DNA of 28,653 nt, taken from IMG/VR virus record IMGVR_UViG_3300020283_000020, positions 1-28,653 of that record; one strand, 5' to 3'. Positions within the stretch are counted from its first letter, which is position 1; every line of letters begins with the position of its first letter. Shown one piece after another: positions 5,904 to 13,800 of the stretch. Made by a program: the position numbers and the translations under genes. Source of the stretch: a virus. A model generated the notes under the pieces. The model saw nothing but the letters and a program-made list of their open reading frames with translations, was not told where the DNA came from and made no database searches.

Positions 5904-6250
5904 AAATCAATCCTCCTCATTTTAATTGGATATCTAGGTCTAGAAAAATACTTACCCTCTCTAACTTTACCTACAAGATCATTCAAATCTGATTCATCAT
6001 CAGAGATAGGTTTTGAAACATTGTATGGATTTGTCGGTCGCTTATCTATTTGTTTCTCAACGATATTCAATCCATATTTTCTAATAAGAGAGTCTGAGAA
6101 AAGGTCTAGATCACTCATTTCTAATTCATCACAATTTATAGAGTACATTTTGTAATCATCTATAGGAGAGTTTGACTTTTCATCGCAGAACTTCACTTCA
6201 ATCCTATTTTCTTCAGGATAATATGCGACTATTTTAAATATTATTTTCAT
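5900..6250 (-). CDS. hypothetical protein of oxygenase operon, 116 aa
   Basis: 116 residues starting MKIIFKIVAYYPEENRIEVKF. The first 60 residues look like a small beta sheet. The C-terminal part is disordered and basic (YFSRPRYPIKMRRIDL). It overlaps both neighbours by 4 to 17 bases. I associate proteins with this N-terminus with cyanophage structural regions, but cannot name a function. Confidence 0.7.
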   Translation of the reverse strand: MKIIFKIVAYYPEENRIEVKFCDEKSNSPIDDYKMYSINCDELEMSDLDLFSDSLIRKYGLNIVEKQIDKRPTNPYNVSKPISDDESDLNDLVGKVREGKYFSRPRYPIKMRRIDL

Positions 6251-6935
6251 AAGTTTTAAACATTTTCCAATATTTGGGATTGATATATCCTGAGGAATAA
6301 TCTAATACCTCTGGTTTATATACAAGAGTAATATCACCGACTATTGCCAATCTTTCACCTTCATAAGAATTTCCATGTGAATCTGTGCAATGTCTGAGTG
6401 TACTTGGAAATAGTATTATATTTCCTTCTCTTGGATGAAGGAAGAATGTTGATGAATTAACCTCATTGAATTCTTCTAATCCATGTTTGTAGTCACTTAC
6501 ATTTAGTCCGGGGAATAAACTGTTACTGTTACTTGGATTTAGGAACTTAATTGCTTGGCAATTTTCTGGTGCATTTAGATAGTATGAAAATGAAATGTGA
6601 CTTGTTGAATGATTGTGCCACTTAAGATTATCTGATGCACCTCTTGCTCTAGACAACCATGTCTTTGTAATTACAACGTCAAATATTTTTTTATACTTCA
6701 ATATGTCATAAATGTAATTTTCAACATGAGACACTATATCTATGAACAAAGGTTCAAGACTTTCTTCTAAGTGTATGAGTGGATTACCAATGTTTTCACT
6801 GGTGGTATTGTGCCAGTCATCTTCCTCATAATCAAACTTAGAGTAAACTTTGTAAAAATTATTTTTATGATCTTGATGATTGTCAAGATCACCAAGATAT
6901 ATTGTTGTAGGAAATATGTTAATTGACTGGTACAT
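6234..6935 (-). CDS. 2-oxoglutarate/Fe(II) oxygenase-like protein, 233 aa
   Basis: Resembles the putative 2OG-Fe(II) oxygenase family common in cyanophages (Pfam 2OG-FeII_Oxy_5 type). It starts with the characteristic INIFPTTIYLGDL. The metal site reads WHNHSTSHISFSYYL, so the first ligands are H107 and H109 rather than HxD, a variation seen in this family. The distal histidine is H182 (FPSTLRHCTDSH) and the cosubstrate arginine R195 (GERLAIVGDI). It overlaps genes on both sides. Substrate unknown. Confidence 0.82.
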   Translation of the reverse strand: MYQSINIFPTTIYLGDLDNHQDHKNNFYKVYSKFDYEEDDWHNTTSENIGNPLIHLEESLEPLFIDIVSHVENYIYDILKYKKIFDVVITKTWLSRARGASDNLKWHNHSTSHISFSYYLNAPENCQAIKFLNPSNSNSLFPGLNVSDYKHGLEEFNEVNSSTFFLHPREGNIILFPSTLRHCTDSHGNSYEGERLAIVGDITLVYKPEVLDYSSGYINPKYWKMFKTYENNI

Positions 6936-7401
6936 GTCTATTCCACGGATTTACAAGCATTGATATTCTATCTCCGGTAAAATCTTCAACATAATGTGAG
7001 ACTCCAGGAGCAAATATCACCATTCTATTTGTTTTTGGTGTTATTATATCATTTTCTACACACAACCTCCCACCAAATAAATTTTCAACATGGCAGTAAT
7101 ATACGATTGAACATAATGGAAACTTCAATATCCCACTATCAAATAGCTTTTCATCTTTATCTTGATGCCAACTTGATGGTTTAGTATTGATGCGAGTCCA
7201 GAACTCATAACCCACTGATGAAGATACATCGTAAAATTGACCTGCAATGTTAATCATTGACAAACAAAAGTGATCGTAAAGATGACTATCACCCATCTCA
7301 TAAAAAAATGTGTCTCTCGTTGACTCATCAAGAGATTTGTAAATCTCAGAAACAGATTTAGAATCTAAAACATCATCTATAATAACACTAGTTGGACTCA
7401 T
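6919..7401 (-). CDS. 2-oxoglutarate/Fe(II) oxygenase-like protein, 160 aa
   Basis: A compact oxygenase of the prolyl-hydroxylase fold. H79 and D81 (SSWHQDKDE), H136 (FAPGVSHYVEDF) and R145 (GDRISMLVNPW) form the expected HxD...H...R set. The strand FGGRLCVEND matches the usual GGxL turn. At 160 residues it is near the minimum for the fold, so the N-terminal helices are reduced. It overlaps the next gene by 17 bases and the previous by 14. Substrate unknown. Confidence 0.8.
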   Translation of the reverse strand: MSPTSVIIDDVLDSKSVSEIYKSLDESTRDTFFYEMGDSHLYDHFCLSMINIAGQFYDVSSSVGYEFWTRINTKPSSWHQDKDEKLFDSGILKFPLCSIVYYCHVENLFGGRLCVENDIITPKTNRMVIFAPGVSHYVEDFTGDRISMLVNPWNRHVPVN

Positions 7402-7963
7402 CTTGTATGATTCCCCATGATGTTGCTATGTATTTTGTTGCACCTAGAGGAGGATTTCCTCTATGTGTATGTGTGAATGAAGCAGGAAACATGATAATAT
7501 CTCCTGCAATCGCCTCTTCTCTTCTTTGTTGATATAAAAATTCTGTCTCACCACCCTCAAACTCATCATTCAAATATAATTGAACGACAAATTGTCTTGG
7601 TGCAACAGATAGAGCACCATTTTCATAATGCCACGCATGAAATCCTCCTCCTGGAGGTATTTTTTTCAGTTTCAGATCATGTAAAAGAAATTTTCTCTGA
7701 CCCAAAACACTAAAAGTTTGTAGATATTCTTCCAAACAAGGTTTGAACCCTGGAAATATCATTGTGGATAATTTACTTGATGCTACAAAGTTATAGTCGT
7801 GCGTGACATTTACTGTTTTATGATCTTCCTTATGCAGACTATCCCTATCGTAGGATAGAATGTGATTGTTTTCAAAAAATTCAATGTAATTTATTATCTC
7901 CTTACATTCTTCTTTTGAAAATGCACCACGATACCTTCGTATCAGATCAAACTCATGTGCCAT
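7388..7963 (-). CDS. 2-oxoglutarate/Fe(II) oxygenase-like protein with variant metal site, 191 aa
   Basis: First gene of the six-gene oxygenase operon. It has the fold signatures GGGFHAWHYENG (108-116 region), EFEGGETEFLYQ and IIMFPASFTHTHRG. The usual HxD appears as H112-x-E114, the distal histidine is H165 or H167, and the cosubstrate position is probably K177 (TKYIATSWG) instead of arginine. H-x-E sites can bind iron in some members, so it may be active. It may prefer a different cosubstrate or have lost turnover. The start overlaps nothing; a weak late-promoter-like sequence lies upstream. Confidence 0.8.
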   Translation of the reverse strand: MAHEFDLIRRYRGAFSKEECKEIINYIEFFENNHILSYDRDSLHKEDHKTVNVTHDYNFVASSKLSTMIFPGFKPCLEEYLQTFSVLGQRKFLLHDLKLKKIPPGGGFHAWHYENGALSVAPRQFVVQLYLNDEFEGGETEFLYQQRREEAIAGDIIMFPASFTHTHRGNPPLGATKYIATSWGIIQDESN

Positions 7964-7981
7964 AATAAAGGTTTAGGTATT

Positions 7982-7989
7982 TTATTTAG
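7982..7989 (-). promoter_or_regulatory. weak late-promoter-like sequence
   Basis: CTAAATAA on the minus strand, 19 bases upstream of the start of the oxygenase operon. It matches TATAAATA only partly, so this is a tentative call. Confidence 0.25.
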
Positions 7990-8999
7990 TTGACCCCCGT
8001 AGCAGTTGTGGATCCTCTAATTGTGCCATTATTTACTACAGATATTGTAATTCCACCACTCTCTCTTCTTATAGCAGCACCATCTCCACCTCCAGCTCCA
8101 CCACTGCTCCCAGAACCTTCTCCACCTTCACTACTACCGCCATTGTTAGCAGATTCACCATCGCTTCCACCTTGACCGCCAGCGCCGCCGACTGCTTCAT
8201 TGTCATTATTACCTCCACCACCACCAGCTCCTGCACTATTCAATCCACCATCGCCGCCATTTCCTCCATCTCTACCTTCTGTTCCACCTACACCACCTTC
8301 ACCTGCTGGGAAACCGGCACCACCACCGCCGCCACCCCCTGAGGCAGATCTTGAGCTATTTTTGTCATAGTCAAATGCACCAGCACCGCCGCCACCGCCG
8401 CCGAATCCGGCAGAAATTGTTCCACTATTACTAATTACTGTGGTTCCATCTGAAGATTCGTGCTCAATGCCCAATCCACTATTTCCATTACTTCCCGCTT
8501 CTCCACCACCAGCACCACTAGATCCATTACCACCATCACCACCAGCACCACCAATATAACCACTACCTCCAACATCAACTCTCAACAAACAATCAGAACC
8601 ATATTCCCCAGTTCTAAGTGCAACTTTTGTTGTATCATTATCACGTACAGATTGAAATCCCTTATTGACATTAATAATAACTTTAATGCCAGACGGAGGA
8701 CTTGGTTGAGTCCTAAAACCTCCAATAACATTCACCTGACTACCATTATACTTTGATCTGGCACTTGATCTTGTTTCCGTACCACCAGAATAGCAATCAA
8801 CAACTACATTCAATCTTCTACCATAAAAATCACTGAATTTTATCTCACCTGACTGAGGAATAGTAAGGTCTAAAGGTAAGTTTGAGAGAGAACCATGGTT
8901 TTCAGACACACGGAAAGCTCCCAAATTGTTATTGGGAGGAGTTCCAAACTCATTAGTAATGTCACTAAAGTTGAGTTGACCAGAAGATTGTAGTGTCAT
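7986..8999 (-). CDS. polyglycine-rich tail fibre adhesin-like protein, 337 aa
   Basis: Probably a receptor-binding tip or structural protein. Two short motifs of the type SGxIxFSD occur at residues 6-19 and 50-61 (SGQLNFSDITNEFG, SGEIKFSDFYGR), common in cyanophage structural proteins. A beta-rich segment follows. Residues about 142-320 are extremely glycine-rich, with many GGxGG runs separated by short variable loops. T-even and S16-type gp38 adhesins carry such polyglycine II helix bundles whose loops bind the receptor. The ending (SVVNNGTIRGSTTATGVN) resembles a beta-helix cap. It follows the 606-residue fibre by 6 bases, in the position a gp38-type adhesin would have. Confidence 0.75.
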   Translation of the reverse strand: MTLQSSGQLNFSDITNEFGTPPNNNLGAFRVSENHGSLSNLPLDLTIPQSGEIKFSDFYGRRLNVVVDCYSGGTETRSSARSKYNGSQVNVIGGFRTQPSPPSGIKVIINVNKGFQSVRDNDTTKVALRTGEYGSDCLLRVDVGGSGYIGGAGGDGGNGSSGAGGGEAGSNGNSGLGIEHESSDGTTVISNSGTISAGFGGGGGGAGAFDYDKNSSRSASGGGGGGGAGFPAGEGGVGGTEGRDGGNGGDGGLNSAGAGGGGGNNDNEAVGGAGGQGGSDGESANNGGSSEGGEGSGSSGGAGGGDGAAIRRESGGITISVVNNGTIRGSTTATGVN

Positions 9000-9005
9000 A
9001 TGTTA

Positions 9006-10826
9006 TTAGAAGCAATCGTTCCAGGATGAACCATCCCAAACTTGAAGTTTGTTAGTAGTTGTGTTGTAAACCATTGCACCTGCCTCATCAGAACTGAGTG
9101 CATTGCCATCAGTATCTCTTAAAGCATTTCGTTGAGTTGTTGTCACTCTAGGTGGAATCATGTATGCAATAGTTGCTCTTGATGCAGCATCATAAGCATC
9201 AACAACACTTGACATATCAACAGCACATTTTGCAGTTGTTGTTGGTCCAACAACTAAACCATGTTGTGCCTGAACATCCCCTCTTACATCAAGTTCAATA
9301 TTGCTGATTATTCTATCAGTTTTTATACCAACATTTCCATTTTCATCAATTTTGAATATATTCTGAGGTGTATTACCCAAATTTACTCGGTCTGTAGTAG
9401 AGACACCACTGGTGTTAATTGTGCTAGTGACCCTTAACTTAGTGAAGGTGGAAATACCTGATGCAGCATTTACATTACCAGTGACGTTTCCAGATAAGTT
9501 GGAAGAGATAGAATCAATTATTAAATTGCCTTCAATAGTAACATCAGCATCAAAGTGTGCATTATTGGTGAACGTAGAAATTCCAGAAACGTGCAACTTA
9601 TGTGATGGATTTGTAATGCCTATACCTAAGTTTCCACCATAGGTAAGTGACATCAATCTGGCAGTATTTTTTCTTCTATGCCAATGGAAGTCACCCGTTC
9701 CTACACCAGCAGTCCCTGCCTCAAGATAGAAGTTGACATTACCAGTATCATAGTTAATGACATCTAAAGATTTAGATGAACTATATGGGAACGCTCCTGA
9801 TGCATTTCCAAATCTTATTCCTCCAGATGTAGTTTCTGTAGGAGCGCCGCGGCCAAGTGTAATGATTGAAGCACTGTTTGCACTTCTTAAATGAACTGAT
9901 GACAATCCAGATGCTGTTCTGATTTCTAAGTTTGCATCAGGATTAGCAGCACCAAACGCTGCTTTTTCTTGCAGCACAGTGAACATTGTGCCGCCAGTAC
10001 CAACATTTAATTCACTCTTTGCAGTGATAATACCAGCAGTTGGAAGATTAAGTGTATTTGCTGTAATTTCCGTGGCAGTGATGGTTCCGACTGTAATATC
10101 GGGAGTGTCAACCAGACTTCTGGCAGATGTTGCAATACCAACAACACCACCTGTTAGAGTTCCTGAGAAGTTTCCACTGAATGTGGTTGCTGTAATAACA
10201 CCAAGAGTTGCAGTGATGTTACTACCAACTTTGAGGTCGGTGAATGTGGAAACACCTGTGGAGTTTATATTTCCTGTTACAGATCCAGTATACTTATCTC
10301 CAACAAACTGGGTAGCAGTGACAACACCAGTCGCTTTGATATGCCCTAAAGAACTGATACCAACACCACCAGGTGTTGTACCAGCAAGTAAAGGATTGCC
10401 ACCAACCTGAAGGTTCATTCTAGGATCGTTGGTAGATACACCAACAAATCCCTTATTGTAGATACTTGTAAATCCTAAACCAACATCAATATCTGTCCAC
10501 TGTGACGTTGGAATGTTTGATAATTTGGAACCATCACCATAATAAGTAACAACACCAGATACAGCAGTGGCGATACCTGCCGCATTTACATTCAGATTTC
10601 CTACAGAACCCGAGGTAATTGTGGTAACACCAGTTACTTCTAGGTTCTTGATGATGCCACTAGAGGCGGTGACAAGACCAACAACTTTTGCGTTCCCTCT
10701 AACATCCAAAGACTCAGTTGGTACGGTCGTGCCGATACCAACCAAGCCATTAGCGTTTACAACTAAGTTATCATCATCAACTTGAACACCATTACGAAAA
10801 TTAAACGATTTTCTATAATTCGCCAT
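9006..10826 (-). CDS. large tail fibre protein, 606 aa
   Basis: A repetitive fibre with an N-terminal motif found in phage fibres (NLVVNANGLVGIGTTVPTES). Many GVSTFT/GxITATxFSG repeats follow, predicting a trimeric beta-stalk. Around residues 250-420 there is a less repetitive globular insert (LRSANSASIITLGRG, HWHRRKNTARLMSL). The end, SDEAGAMVYNTTTNKLQVWD then GSSWNDCF, is a known phage-fibre C-terminal tip style. Unlike the neighbouring giant fibre, no S74 or other chaperone domain is visible. Late promoter at 10846-10853. Confidence 0.82.
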   Translation of the reverse strand: MANYRKSFNFRNGVQVDDDNLVVNANGLVGIGTTVPTESLDVRGNAKVVGLVTASSGIIKNLEVTGVTTITSGSVGNLNVNAAGIATAVSGVVTYYGDGSKLSNIPTSQWTDIDVGLGFTSIYNKGFVGVSTNDPRMNLQVGGNPLLAGTTPGGVGISSLGHIKATGVVTATQFVGDKYTGSVTGNINSTGVSTFTDLKVGSNITATLGVITATTFSGNFSGTLTGGVVGIATSARSLVDTPDITVGTITATEITANTLNLPTAGIITAKSELNVGTGGTMFTVLQEKAAFGAANPDANLEIRTASGLSSVHLRSANSASIITLGRGAPTETTSGGIRFGNASGAFPYSSSKSLDVINYDTGNVNFYLEAGTAGVGTGDFHWHRRKNTARLMSLTYGGNLGIGITNPSHKLHVSGISTFTNNAHFDADVTIEGNLIIDSISSNLSGNVTGNVNAASGISTFTKLRVTSTINTSGVSTTDRVNLGNTPQNIFKIDENGNVGIKTDRIISNIELDVRGDVQAQHGLVVGPTTTAKCAVDMSSVVDAYDAASRATIAYMIPPRVTTTQRNALRDTDGNALSSDEAGAMVYNTTTNKLQVWDGSSWNDCF

Positions 10827-10844
10827 CTCTGGATGCTTTTCTAG

Positions 10845-13800
10845 TTATTTATGGTGCTCATCAACTTTCGCATTAAGTTGTTTGATTGCCTCAATGAGCA
10901 GAGGCACAAGTTTTTCATAACGAACTGCCATGTATCCATCCTCTCTAGTTGTATAGAGACCTGGTAAATCAAGACCTGCGACTTCCTGAGCGATGACACC
11001 AATGTCAAGTCCTTCTTTATCGGACTTATCATTCCATTCAAACGTATTACCACTAAGACTTAAGACCTTAGCGATAGCATCTTCAATAGGTTCAACATTA
11101 TCCTTCAGTCTTTGGTCGGAAGAGGAGAAGGCGATGACATCACCTGTGAATGTGCCAGATCCAGATACAGTCAGATTACTTCCAAACGCACCGGTTCCGG
11201 AAACATCAAGATTGTCATTGACATCAAGTGTTCCTCCAGCAGATTCAAGGACAAGATTGCCGGATGTTGTATTGATGGTGTTATCATTTGTGATAGCAAC
11301 TGTAATGTTGCCAAATGTACCACCGGAGAAAGTAGAAACTCCTGTAGAGTTCAAGTTGCCTGTGAAAGTGGCATTTCCATCAACTGTTAAATTACTTGCA
11401 ACATCAATGCTGCCACCAACAGAGAGGTTCTTATCAATACCAACACCACCGTCAAATTGAACGGCACCCGTGTTAGTATTTCCAAGTGTGTTGTCAGTTG
11501 TGTCGGTTACTTTAAGTGTACCGCCAACGTTGAGGTTCTTATCAATACCAACACCACCATCTACAGTTAGAGCGCCAGTTCCAACATCATTGGATTGTGT
11601 GGTGTTAGTGAGATTGAAGGTTCCTGTGACTTTCATCGATGCATCGATGTTCATGTCATCATTAAACTTCGTCTCACCATTGAAGGTAACAGGACCATCA
11701 AATTGTGAGAGAACCTGACCAGAGTTACCACCCTCTACGATCAATCTTTCTTTAACAATAACTTCATCAAAGATTACACTGTTGACGCTAGAATCTTCAC
11801 CTGTTACAGTTGGAATAGGAATATCAAAGGTCTTCTCTTTACCGGTAGCAGAGTTAATCTTCTTATTACCAATGTAGAAGTCACCATCGTTGTTCATACC
11901 AGTGTAAACAACAATACCACAATTCTTCTCTTGTGCTTGTGCTAGAGTCTCCTCTTCTTCGTTTAGAGATCTGATCTGAACTTGAGGAAGTGCGGTAGAA
12001 TAGTTACCTGGACCATAACCAAGATATTCAAATGTATGACCTGATGCTCTCAGATATGTTGGTCTGTGGAACTCAATCGCTTTGAGTTCAATCTTCTTAA
12101 TAAGTGCTCCACCAGAATGATTCTCTTTGACTGTACCCATGGCACCACGAATAACAGTCATCTCATTACCACCGGAACCACTTAAGACATTACTGGTGAC
12201 TCGCATGATCTCATTATCTACTTGAATATAGGATCCAAGTTCAAATCTAGCAGCAGTGGCAACACCAACATTTGTCGTCTTGACATGAATTGTAGTCTCA
12301 TTAGTGATATTAGACTGAAGAATAGCAGTCTCATTGCCGAAGAACGACAGACCTCTAGAACCAAGATTCTCACCATCTTTATCAGATGTCAAGTCGTTAG
12401 CAGAAATTCCGTGCTTCAGCAGGAACTTAGGTCCGTGGATTGTAACACCGACACCAACATTTGCTGTGACCGTTGTTGTGGTGACACCAGTTACATCATA
12501 GTGACCCAGATTGGCATCATTACTGTTCTTAATTGTCACTCTGTTACCAACCACGAATCCATGTGGTTCAGTTGTTGTAAAAGTGGTTATACCGGATGTA
12601 ATTGTCGTGGTAGCAGTAGAAACTGTAATCTCAGGAGCAATATTGATAAGATATTGACCTTGAATTGGTCTTGCGTCGGTATTGCTGATCGCAATAGCAA
12701 CCTGGTTCTTAGCAGGAACACCAGTAATTCTGAAGTGTCCGCTGGTGTGGGTGCCAATACCAGTCAGTTGAATTGTATTACCAATGACAGTGGAGATTCC
12801 GGAGGTAGTAATAGTAACACCAGCACCAGTTCCACCACCGACTCTAGAGGTATCAAAGTCTAACTCTTCATTGTTTGTGTATCCAGAACCACCAGAGGTG
12901 ATGTCAACATTAGATACTTTACCACCAGCGACAACAACTCTTGCTGTAGCACCATCCCATGTGGATGTGCCATTGTTAAAGAGTTTGACGTTATGATAGG
13001 TGCCATTAGTATATCCAGAACCACCAGTCATTGCACTGAAGGTTACAATGCCGTTGAAGTTATGATTCTCGTGGAATGTAAGTGTAGCAACACCAACCGT
13101 GTTTGTTGTGAAAGATGTGGTGACACCAGAGATAGTGAGACCAATGCCAAGTGTAGGCAGAAGTTTGTCAATACTTTCTCTAGTAAGACTCTTCTTGAGA
13201 TCACTGGTTGTAACATCACCCACAGGTGATCTCATAGCAAAAGATACAGCAGACTCTGGATTATCATTTTCATTATCTCTATCTTGCTGTGGATAGAGAT
13301 CATCAACCTTCTGACTGTAATAGTGAGAAGTATATTCTGTAGGAATAGCGTTATTGGCGTTCAGAACATAGAGGTGGTAGATACCATCACTTACATTCTC
13401 AACATATGGTGTGATAACTTCATTTCTATAGATGTAGAAGTTGCCCTTCCAATCAGTTCTCTCAAATCTAGGCAGAGCAATTGTTCTAGTGCTTGTGTTG
13501 TTAGTGAAGCTTCCACCATTATGAGTGATACCATCAACGTCAGTTGTTGAGTGGATGAAAGTTTTGTCGTCGGGGATAGAAGTGACGGTAAAGACTCCGT
13601 TGTATCCCTTATTCAGTGTGCCAGCAGTGTTTCCTGTGCTGGTAACATTCTTGATCGTAATCTTTTCACCTACTTTGATGTTGTGAGGAATTTCGGAAAT
13701 AATAGTTACGTCAGAACCTGATGTAGAACAGGTGCTAATGAACCTTGGATTTCTGTTAAAGTCTGGATCAGAAGTTGTGATACCCGTAGCAGTAAAATCT

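Noticed and set aside
6851-6898. TTGACA-17-AATAAT on the minus strand inside the oxygenase gene at 6234-6935
   Set aside because: It lies within coding sequence near the gene start, in AT-rich DNA, with no suitable start just downstream for a separate product. Possible but unsupported.
9979-10410. Long plus-strand open frames opposite the fibre genes (also 10993-11460 and 12222-12863)
   Set aside because: They are mirror images of repetitive Val/Thr/Gly-rich fibre coding. Composition is low-complexity and no gene spacing or ribosome-binding site supports them.
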